Notes under the pieces: model-generated | Seen by the model: only the letters and a program-made list of their open reading frames with translations | Database searches by the model: none | What the model was told of the DNA's origin: nothing | Part shown: one piece after another, positions 1 through 9,046 of the stretch | Position numbering within the stretch: the first letter of the stretch is position 1 | Layout: each line of letters begins with the position of its first letter | Origin: an uncultured Kushneria sp. | GTDB taxonomy: Bacteria; Pseudomonadota; Gammaproteobacteria; Pseudomonadales; Halomonadaceae | Assembly: GCF_947497025.1 (NCBI RefSeq) | Contig: NZ_CANMFC010000003.1 | Coordinates: 248,001 to 312,000, forward strand | Reading direction: 5' to 3' | DNA: 64,000 bases | Program-made: the position numbers and the translations under genes

Positions 1-1005
<1,005 letters not shown>

Positions 1006-1206
1006 GCCATTCTCCCCTAGTAATGGTTTATTACCCCCACGATGTTTCTCTGTACCATGAGCGGGTGACACATCTGGTGATATCAAGGATGTTTGGAGAT
1101 ATTTTCTTGTCCGGACCTTAAAAATTTAAGCGACAATTGCTGATTTTGCAGCCGTATTTTTATAAACGATGTTTACGTTGCCAGCATCTTTCTGGAGGGA
1201 AGTGTC

Positions 1207-1545
1207 ATGAAGGTTATGGTAGATCTATGTGTGGTGCCACTCGGGGTAGGTGTTTCGGTAGGGACTTACGTGTCGGCCTGCCAGGAGGTGATCGAGCAGG
1301 CGGGTCTTTCGCATCAGATGCATGCCTATGGCACCAACATCGAAGGGGAGTGGGAGGCTGTTTTCGAGGCGGTCAGGCGCTGTCACGAAGTCGTGCATGA
1401 CCTGGGGGCGCCCAGGATTACGACCTCCATGCGCATCGGCACTCGAACGGATCGTGAGCAGAGCATGTCCGACAAGATCGAAAGTGTGCAGGCGATTCGA
1501 CAACGCGGGAAAAGCGGGATCAGTGACAGCGCAGGGTCAGCGTAG
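1207..1545 (+). CDS. MTH1187/DUF77 family thiamine-binding protein
   Basis: MKVMVDLCVVPLGVGVSVGTYVSACQEVIEQAGLSHQMHAYGTNIEGEWEAVFEAVRRCHEVVHDLGAPRITTSMRIGTRTDR pattern; strong RBS ggaggga before ATG. Confidence 0.88.
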   Translation: MKVMVDLCVVPLGVGVSVGTYVSACQEVIEQAGLSHQMHAYGTNIEGEWEAVFEAVRRCHEVVHDLGAPRITTSMRIGTRTDREQSMSDKIESVQAIRQRGKSGISDSAGSA

Positions 1546-1876
1546 TGCGCCAGATGTCGCCTTCCAATGTGGCCGCTTCAAGGGCATCCGTGGTGGAGCG
1601 TGCAATCGGGGCGTCATCCAGGGTGGCCATGGCCGGTGGCGTGGTCTGCATGTCCACCATGCTGGCCTGTCGGCCGCCGCGTGACAGACACAAATGTTGC
1701 CCGGTCTCCATGGCATTGGCCCGAGCAGTGGGCTCATCCGTGGCGCCGGCGGTAACGACCAGCGTATCTTTTTCCTGACTGTCCTGCAAAACAGTGCCGC
1801 AGGCTGTCAGCAGGCCGGACAGTAGTAGCATACTGGCGCAGGTGCCTGCAGATTTCAGTACGGGAGAAAAACGCAT
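1520..1876 (-). CDS. Hypothetical lipoprotein
   Basis: N-terminal signal with lipobox-like LLTAC (MRFSPVLKSAGTCASMLLLSGLLTACG). Confidence 0.65.
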   Translation of the reverse strand: MRFSPVLKSAGTCASMLLLSGLLTACGTVLQDSQEKDTLVVTAGATDEPTARANAMETGQHLCLSRGGRQASMVDMQTTPPAMATLDDAPIARSTTDALEAATLEGDIWRTTLTLRCH

Positions 1877-1878
1877 GG

Positions 1879-2805
1879 TCAGAGCACTCCCGAGGGGTTT
1901 TCAAAACCCTCAAGGTCGGTTAGCCAGCGCTGCGAATGCTGGGTCAAATGCTGGGTCAACAATTCCAGAATATTCCCACCCTGGCGCCAGTAATGCCAGT
2001 AGAGCGGCACGATAACGTCAGAACTGGTTTCAAGATCGACCAGTTCGCCTCTCTCGATGGCGGTCTGTGCCTGAATTTCGGGCACTAGGCCATAGCCGAT
2101 GCCGGATCGAATCATCTGATAGAAACCTTCTGAAGAAGGGCACAGGTGATGCGGGAAAGGTACGGTCACGCCGTGGTTGGCAATGTAGCGTTGCTGTAGC
2201 CGATCGTCGGGGCCAAAGACCACGGCCGGTGCTTCTGCCAGCGCGATGCGATCCAGCCCGTTGGGGAAATAGCGTTTCATGAAATCAGGGGTAGCCAGTG
2301 GTCGGTAGCGCATGCCGCCCAGCGGACGCGCGCGGGCGCCCTGAATCGAGCGTGGCGTCATGCACAGGCAGGCAGCCACTTCACCGTCGCGCATGCGCTT
2401 GAGCGCTGTTTCCTGATCCTCGACAACCAGATCGAACATGACCCGGTGGTCACGAAAGAAATCTTCGACGGCTTCAGCCCACCAGGTGGCCAGACTATCC
2501 GCATTAAGGGCAATACGAAGCCGCTGTTCGCGATCACCCAGCGAAGGCACGTAATCGAGCAGATCATGCTCCAGCAGTCGAACCTGCTGAATATGATTAA
2601 GAAGCCGTTTCCCTAGACCGGTGGGGGCAATGCGGGGAGCGCGAATCAGGACCGGCTGACCCAGGCGAGCCTCCAACAGCTTGATTCTCTGCGATACGGC
2701 GGATTGGGTCAGGCCCAATACCTGTGCACCGCGTTCAAATCCAGCCTGGTCTACAACGGCGCCAAGCGCCTCAAGAAGTTTATAGTCGAGCATAACGCCT
2801 GCCAA
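1879..2805 (-). CDS. argP: LysR-family transcriptional regulator ArgP
   Basis: MLDYKLLEALGAVVDQAGFERGAQVLGLTQSAVSQRIKLLEARLGQPVLIR; ArgP/IciA-type HTH and full-length LTTR. Start may be the internal ATG (MLDYKLL). Confidence 0.88.
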   Translation of the reverse strand: MAGVMLDYKLLEALGAVVDQAGFERGAQVLGLTQSAVSQRIKLLEARLGQPVLIRAPRIAPTGLGKRLLNHIQQVRLLEHDLLDYVPSLGDREQRLRIALNADSLATWWAEAVEDFFRDHRVMFDLVVEDQETALKRMRDGEVAACLCMTPRSIQGARARPLGGMRYRPLATPDFMKRYFPNGLDRIALAEAPAVVFGPDDRLQQRYIANHGVTVPFPHHLCPSSEGFYQMIRSGIGYGLVPEIQAQTAIERGELVDLETSSDVIVPLYWHYWRQGGNILELLTQHLTQHSQRWLTDLEGFENPSGVL

Positions 2806-3041
2806 GCCGCTTTATATAGTGTTTTCATCCAACAGCTCTATAGAGTAGAGCATGCAATATGTAGCTGCTCATGAGCACAGCCCAAAAACGCTATCCCATA
2901 GCCTCCTCATGGAGAGCAACGCGGGAAGCGGCAGGGATGTGCGTGAGCACATGACATATTGCCATGGGCATGTCAGTCGACAGAGACAGGCCTTTGGTCC
3001 GAGCAGGTCGGGGGCATCTAGGGCAACAAGTGACCGAGGTA

Positions 3042-3809
3042 TCAGTTTGTTTTTGCCGATGACGCGTCAATCGACCAGTTGACCAGCACGCCGGCATCCA
3101 CGCTGATAGTGCCCGGCGTATAAGTGGCGCTGTCGGCTTGCTCACTGCGTGCCGTGGCCATCATCATCGGGCGAAACACTGGTGAGCGGGTTTCCTGGAT
3201 ACGCTCGACATCGCCCAGTGTCACGGACAGGGCTCCGGCCATCAGCTCTGCCTTCTGGTGAGCCCGTGCCAGCGCCTGTTTCAGCGCCTTGTCCTCAACG
3301 CCTTCCCGGTCGCTGACGTCGTAACGAATGCCTTCCAGGCGATCAATTCCGTTGGCAAACAGCGCATCAATGATCCCGGGCAGCGCTGTCAGGTCATTGA
3401 TGTCAATATCGAGATTGCGCTGGACAATCACCCGCTCACGCAAGGGGGCGGCCTGATCATCGCCCTGTAGCTGCTGTTCGTTGTATACGCTCAGGTTGCC
3501 GGCATGAAGATGGTCACTATCGATGCCCATCTTGCGAAGGGCATTGATGACCGCGGTGCTGCGTTTTTCCAGCTTCTCGCGCGCTTTGGCCGTATCATCA
3601 CCGTTGCGCTCGCTGCCCATCTCGACCAGAGGTGTTGCTTCAACCAGTACCGCATTGAGCGTGGCGCGATCAGGCAATACATCGATGCTGGCACTAGCCT
3701 GTACTTCAATCTGTCTGGAAGAGGGGGTCTCTGCCGCCGTGACCGGAAGCGCGGGAAGACTCAGGGCAAGCAGGGCCAGGAGCGTCGGGAGGCGCAGTGA
3801 AATAGACAT
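3042..3809 (-). CDS. SIMPL domain-containing (DUF541) periplasmic protein
   Basis: Signal peptide MSISLRLPTLLALLALSLPALPVTAAE followed by a DUF541-like IEVQASASIDVLPDRATLNAVL region. Confidence 0.8.
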   Translation of the reverse strand: MSISLRLPTLLALLALSLPALPVTAAETPSSRQIEVQASASIDVLPDRATLNAVLVEATPLVEMGSERNGDDTAKAREKLEKRSTAVINALRKMGIDSDHLHAGNLSVYNEQQLQGDDQAAPLRERVIVQRNLDIDINDLTALPGIIDALFANGIDRLEGIRYDVSDREGVEDKALKQALARAHQKAELMAGALSVTLGDVERIQETRSPVFRPMMMATARSEQADSATYTPGTISVDAGVLVNWSIDASSAKTN

Positions 3810-4093
3810 TGGGTTGAGACTCCATAAAAGGCGCCGTCATCGCGACTAAAGGGCGATGACGGTGTCAAAAGTGATCTGAAATGACCCTGGAGGACAATAC
3901 TGCGTGGGATAGTAAAGAGGCTGTAGCGTGAAGTACAACGCTCTTTATACAGCATGCCTTAATGTAACCAGAAAAAGGCCCTGTCGAGCCGGCGTAATAT
4001 TTGCCTCATCAAGGAAGCAGGATCATGATGAACACGGCGGACACCGCCCCATACCACGCTCCCTTTTTTGATCAGTCAGGACAAACCATCAGG

Positions 4094-5200
4094 ATGCATT
4101 TGAGTAAACAATGGCTTGCCGGCCTCGCACTGGGTGTCTTTTCACTGTCGGCGCAGGCGGACATTACGGTACATGATATCGAAGGCAGGGAGGTCACCCT
4201 TGAGAAGCCGGCGGAGAATATTGTGCTGGCCGAAGGGCGTCAGCTGATCGCATTGTCGCTATTGGACAAGGATCCAGTGCACTGGCTGCTGGGCTGGGGC
4301 AGTGATATGAAACGCTCCCCCGAACTCTATGAGATCTATCACCAGCGTGCACCGGAGCTTGATGATTTGCCCATTGTGGGAGACGGCCCCGGCCCGGGCA
4401 GCATCTCGGTAGAAAAGATCATCTCGATGAATCCTGACGCTGTTGTGCTGAGCCGCTCGCAAATCCCGGTCTCTCAGGGGCAGGAGCTCATGCATCAATT
4501 GGATGCGGCAGGTATTCCGGTCGTGTTTATCGATTTCGCAACCGATCCGCTGGATGACACCGTGCCCAGCCTGCGGGCGCTGGGGACGCTGCTTGGTCGC
4601 GAGGATCAGGCAGAGCGCTATATCAGCTTCTATGAGAAAAAGCGTCAGGCCGTACTGGATCGAGTAGGGAAGGTATCGGAAGCCGACAGGCCCACGGTCA
4701 TGATCGAAGCCCATGCCGGCATGAACGAGTGCTGTAACTCTCCCGGACAGGGCAGCTTTGATTATTTCGCCAAACGACTGAACGTGGACAATATTGGCGC
4801 TGACGTGCTCAAGGGCAAAAGCGGGCGGATCGACCCCGAATATGTCCTGACGCGTGACCCCGATGTCTATATTGCTACTGGGGGAGGCTATCTGCGCCGC
4901 GTCAACGGTCTGGTACTGGGGCCGGATGTGAGTGAAAGCGACGCCAGACAATCCCTGAAGCACATCCTTGAGCGCCCCCTGATCGGCCATTTAAGCGCTG
5001 TTGAAAACGGCCGGGTGCACGGTTTGTATCATCATCTCATCAACACGCCGCTCAATATTCTGGTGCTCGAAGAGATGGCCAAATGGAGCTATCCAGAGCG
5101 CTTTCAAAATATTGATGCCCATCAAACGCTTGAAGATATCAACGAGCATTACATCAGTGACCCGTTCACGGGCTTGCTCTGGGTTGATCTGAAAGGATAG
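4094..5200 (+). CDS. ABC transporter periplasmic substrate-binding protein (FecB/BtuF/TroA-like)
   Basis: Signal peptide MHLSKQWLAGLALGVFSLSAQA, then ITVHDIEGREVTLEKPAENIVLAEGRQLIALSLL, typical of metal-siderophore/B12-binding proteins; start moved from ORF-track 4001. Confidence 0.82.
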   Translation: MHLSKQWLAGLALGVFSLSAQADITVHDIEGREVTLEKPAENIVLAEGRQLIALSLLDKDPVHWLLGWGSDMKRSPELYEIYHQRAPELDDLPIVGDGPGPGSISVEKIISMNPDAVVLSRSQIPVSQGQELMHQLDAAGIPVVFIDFATDPLDDTVPSLRALGTLLGREDQAERYISFYEKKRQAVLDRVGKVSEADRPTVMIEAHAGMNECCNSPGQGSFDYFAKRLNVDNIGADVLKGKSGRIDPEYVLTRDPDVYIATGGGYLRRVNGLVLGPDVSESDARQSLKHILERPLIGHLSAVENGRVHGLYHHLINTPLNILVLEEMAKWSYPERFQNIDAHQTLEDINEHYISDPFTGLLWVDLKG

Positions 5201-5227
5201 AGCGGCCCGCTGCATGGGGGCATGGTG

Positions 5228-5836
5228 TTAGTAATCGAGGCCGCGTCGTGCCTTCAGCCCGTTGTTGAAGGCATGGCGGGTCTCCTGCATTTCGGTGATG
5301 GTGTCGGCCATGGCCATCAGCCCGCGATGGGCATTGCGACCGGTAATGATGACACTCTGCTCGGTCGGGCGGTCATGCAGGGCAGTCTTCACCGACTCGA
5401 TATCGAGATAGCCGAATTTCAGCATATAGGTGATCTCGTCGAGCACGACCAGATAGATCGTCGGGTCGTTCAGCATTTGACAGGCGTGCTGCCAGACTGC
5501 TTCACAGGCCTGGCGATCGGTCTCGCGGTTTTGGGTCTCCCACGTGAAACCGGTGCCCATGGTGGCGACCTGCAGGTTCGGATCTTCCTGCAGGCGTTCA
5601 CGCTCGCCGCACTCCCATTCACCCTTGATAAACTGAATGACTCCCACGCCATAGCCATAGCCCAGTGCCCGGGTCACCGTGCCCCAGGCCGCGGTGGTCT
5701 TGCCCTTGCCGTTACCGGTGAAGATCAGCAGCTGCCCGCGTTCCTCGCTGGCACTGGCGACCCGCTCATCCACGTGGTTTTTCAGTTTTTCCATGGCGCG
5801 CTGATGGCGCGCCTGGCGTTGGTCGTCGTTGCTCAT
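5228..5836 (-). CDS. cobO: Cob(I)yrinic acid a,c-diamide adenosyltransferase
   Basis: GQLLIFTGNGKGKTTAAWGTVTRALGYGYGVGVIQFIKGEW, CobO/BtuR P-loop family. Confidence 0.93.
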   Translation of the reverse strand: MSNDDQRQARHQRAMEKLKNHVDERVASASEERGQLLIFTGNGKGKTTAAWGTVTRALGYGYGVGVIQFIKGEWECGERERLQEDPNLQVATMGTGFTWETQNRETDRQACEAVWQHACQMLNDPTIYLVVLDEITYMLKFGYLDIESVKTALHDRPTEQSVIITGRNAHRGLMAMADTITEMQETRHAFNNGLKARRGLDY

Positions 5837-5878
5837 GTCATAGCGTCCTGTCGTGAAAACGTGTTGGCGGTCATGTTC

Positions 5879-7099
5879 CTACAGTGACAGAAACAGGCCC
5901 GCAAGCGAGGCGCTCATCAGATTGGAAAGCGTGCCGGCCAGAATCGCTTTTGGGCCGAGCCGGGCTACATCACCACGACGGGAGGGCGCCATGACGGCCA
6001 GTCCGCCCATCAAAATGGCGATCGAGGAGATGTTGGCAAAGCCGCACAGCGCAAAGGTGATAATGGCCTGCGTATGCTCGCTGAGGGTGCCTTCAAAGCC
6101 TGTAAATGAGGCAAAGGCGACAAATTCATTGAGAATCGTTTTCTGACCAATGAAATTGCCGGCCGCCACGGCCTCCGACCACGGCACGCCGATCAGCCAG
6201 GCCACGGGGGAGAAGATATAGCCCAGAATCAGCTGAAGGGTAAGATCTTCAAAACCGAACAGGCCGCCAATGCCGGTCAAAATGGCATTGGCCAGCGCAA
6301 TCAGGCTGACAAAGGCCAGCAGCATGCCGCCCACATTGAGGGCCAGCTGTACCCCGGTGCTGGCACCGGTCGCCGCGGCATCAATCACGTTGGCCAGCTT
6401 TTCATCGTTTTCAGCGGTGGAAACGTTGGTGTCATGCTGTGGCGTGTCGGTTTCCGGCAGCATCATCTTGGCCATCAAAAGCCCGCCGGGCGCCGACATG
6501 AAAGAGGCGGCAATCAGATATTGAAGGTTGACCCCCATGGCGGCATAACCGGCCAGCACGCCCCCGGCCACACTGGCAAGGCCGCCGACCATGACGGCGA
6601 AAAGCTCCGAACGGGTCATGTTGGCGATGAAGGGCCGAATCACCAGCGGTGCCTCTGTCTGACCGACAAAGATGTTGGCCGCCGCGGACAGGGATTCCGG
6701 TCGGCTGGTACCCATCAGCTTTTGGATGCCGCCGCCGAGTATGTTGACCACCCAGCGCATGATGCCCACGTAATAAAGCACGGAGACCAGCGAGGAGAAA
6801 AAGACAATGACCGAAAGCACCTGTATGGCAAAGATAAAGCCATTGTTGCCACCGGCCAGCGAGCCGAACAGAAACTCGATGCCATCGCCGGCGCTGTCAA
6901 TGACCGCCTGAACGCCGCCCGACATGCCCAGTAGAATGCTCTGGCCTACCGGAACATAAAGAACAAACAGGGCAAAGCCCGCCTGCAGGACAAAGGCCCA
7001 GAAAACGGTGCGAAAACGAATGGCGCGGCGATTTTCGGAAAAGATAAAGGCGACGGTCAGCACGAACACGATGCCGATCAGTCCCATCAGAATTTGCAT
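5879..7099 (-). CDS. nupC: NupC/NupG family nucleoside CNT transporter
   Basis: MQILMGLIGIVFVLTVAFIFSENRRAIRFRTVFWAFVLQAGFALFVLYVPVGQSIL, concentrative nucleoside transporter; start moved to internal ATG. Confidence 0.88.
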   Translation of the reverse strand: MQILMGLIGIVFVLTVAFIFSENRRAIRFRTVFWAFVLQAGFALFVLYVPVGQSILLGMSGGVQAVIDSAGDGIEFLFGSLAGGNNGFIFAIQVLSVIVFFSSLVSVLYYVGIMRWVVNILGGGIQKLMGTSRPESLSAAANIFVGQTEAPLVIRPFIANMTRSELFAVMVGGLASVAGGVLAGYAAMGVNLQYLIAASFMSAPGGLLMAKMMLPETDTPQHDTNVSTAENDEKLANVIDAAATGASTGVQLALNVGGMLLAFVSLIALANAILTGIGGLFGFEDLTLQLILGYIFSPVAWLIGVPWSEAVAAGNFIGQKTILNEFVAFASFTGFEGTLSEHTQAIITFALCGFANISSIAILMGGLAVMAPSRRGDVARLGPKAILAGTLSNLMSASLAGLFLSL

Positions 7100-7356
7100 G
7101 TTCAGCAACTCCCGGTATGTATTGTTGATTGTTCCAGGAAACAACGCGCTCCCGTGTCGCCCGGGCGCTTGCGTATTGTCCGGACGCTTTGGCGCACACC
7201 TTACCAGATTGAAGCCCGAGCGCACGGGCCGTCATCGCCAGGAAAAGCAGAGCCGCATAACGGCATGGAATTATGGCCGGATTTAAAATTTGAATATACC
7301 TGAAGATCACGGATTGGTAGGGTGAGCACCTTTGATTCCAATGGTGACCCTCCTTC

Positions 7357-8916
7357 ATGTCCTCCTCCGACTCCGCTCGAGTGCGCGGTCAACGTATCGT
7401 ATTTGCACTTAGTGGCGGCCTGCTTGTGCTGTTTGTGGTCGCAGCACTCATTGATATCGATAAGGTCAGTAGTTTGATTGATACCGCCTTTGGCTGGTCA
7501 ACCTACTGGTTTGGTGCCTACTGGCAGCTGTGGATGCTGCTCAATCTGGTGATCGCTCTGGCACTGGCGCTGACACGCTATGGCGATGTGCGTTTGGGTG
7601 GCAACGACAGCGAAGTCACCATGTCGACCTTTAACTGGCATGCGGTCATTCTTTGCGCTCTATTGGGTGGTGGCGGCGTGTTCTGGTCGACGGCCGAACC
7701 CATCTATCACTTCATGTCCACGCCGCCGGCCTTTGACGGTGTCGAAAGCACCACACCGTCGGCAATCGGCCCGGCGCTGGCGCAGGGCTTTTTCCACTGG
7801 GGCTTCAGCGCCTGGGCCTGTCTGGGCACGCTGTCAGCGCTGGTCATGATCCATGCCCACTATCACGGCGGTATTCGATTGCGCCCGCGTGCGCTTTTGT
7901 ACCCCTTTCTGGGGCAGAAGGTGGAAACGCACTGGCTGGGGATCGTGGCCGATGTGATCTGCATTCTCGGGGTCGCCGCCGGCACCATCGGTCCCATCGG
8001 GTTTCTGGCCACCCAGCTGGCCTATTCCTTCAATACGCTGTTTGGCTGGGCCGATAGCTACGTCCTGCAGCTGGCCATTCTGGGCGGGCTGGTCGTGATC
8101 TATACGCTGTCGGCCGCCACTGGACTTTCCCGCGGCATCCAGTGGCTTTCCAACTGCAACGTCTGGATCGTGCTGGCGCTGTTTATGCTGATCATGGTGG
8201 CAGGCCCGGGTACCTTCATCGTTCACTCCATGATGGAGGGCTTTGCCAGCTATCTGGATCATTTCATCGACATGTCATTACTGCGGGGCAGTGAAAACGA
8301 GGCCTGGCTGGGCCAGTGGACGCTCTTTTTCTGGGGCTGGTTTATCAGTTTCGTACCTTCCATGGCGATGTTTGTGGCACGTATTTCGAAGGGCAGGACG
8401 CTGCGGGAACTGGTGATTGCGCTGGCCATTACCGCACCGATTGCGACCAATATCTGGTTTGCAACGCTGGGCGGTTCGGGCATTTTCTATGAGCTGCAAA
8501 ACCCGGGCAGCGTATCGGACTCCCTGACGGCCGGCGGTCTGCCTGCCGCGCTGCTGGCGGTGACCAGCCAGCTGCCGCTGGCGTTCATTATCGTTCCGGC
8601 GTTTCTGGTGCTGACGACAATCTTTGTGGCCACGACCGGTGACTCGATGGCCTATGCCATTGCCATGTCGGTCACCGGTGATGCCAGACCCTCGGCATTT
8701 GTGCGCATTTTCTGGGCCATTTCCTTTGGCGTTGTGGCAGCGCTGCTGCTGATGATGGGACAGGGCGGCATCGATGCGTTGCAGTCCGTGATCGTGATTG
8801 CGGCCGTGCCGGTATCGCTGCTGCTGCTGCCCCTGCTGTGGACCGGGCCGAGAGCGGCCTATGCCATGGCACGTGAGCAGGGCATAGCCACCGAGAAACG
8901 TCCCGAGAGCGCATGA
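7357..8916 (+). CDS. BCCT family (betaine/carnitine/choline-type) transporter
   Basis: 12-TM-like protein with GGGGVFWSTAEPIYHFMSTPP and GFFHWGFSAWACLG motifs of BCCT carriers. Confidence 0.9.
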   Translation: MSSSDSARVRGQRIVFALSGGLLVLFVVAALIDIDKVSSLIDTAFGWSTYWFGAYWQLWMLLNLVIALALALTRYGDVRLGGNDSEVTMSTFNWHAVILCALLGGGGVFWSTAEPIYHFMSTPPAFDGVESTTPSAIGPALAQGFFHWGFSAWACLGTLSALVMIHAHYHGGIRLRPRALLYPFLGQKVETHWLGIVADVICILGVAAGTIGPIGFLATQLAYSFNTLFGWADSYVLQLAILGGLVVIYTLSAATGLSRGIQWLSNCNVWIVLALFMLIMVAGPGTFIVHSMMEGFASYLDHFIDMSLLRGSENEAWLGQWTLFFWGWFISFVPSMAMFVARISKGRTLRELVIALAITAPIATNIWFATLGGSGIFYELQNPGSVSDSLTAGGLPAALLAVTSQLPLAFIIVPAFLVLTTIFVATTGDSMAYAIAMSVTGDARPSAFVRIFWAISFGVVAALLLMMGQGGIDALQSVIVIAAVPVSLLLLPLLWTGPRAAYAMAREQGIATEKRPESA

Positions 8917-8952
8917 TCGAATACACGGCAATGTTGTGTTGTCGTCATGAAC

Positions 8953-8981
8953 AAAGCCCCGCAAATTGCGGGGCTTTTTTT
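8953..8981 (+). terminator. Rho-independent terminator after BCCT gene
   Basis: AAAGCCCCGC-aaatt-GCGGGGCTTTTTTT stem with T-run. Confidence 0.9.
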
Positions 8982-9046
8982 GTGTCACAGAGCTTGATGG
9001 ACGGGGATGTTGAACCATGTGCGCGGGTGTCTGCCGCCGCGCTGGA

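Noticed and set aside
3850-4093. Possible cobalamin riboswitch upstream of the binding-protein gene
   Set aside because: No recognisable B12-box consensus in the leader by eye.
4259-4990. 243-aa minus-strand ORF opposite the substrate-binding protein
   Set aside because: Antisense shadow ORF with no domain signature.
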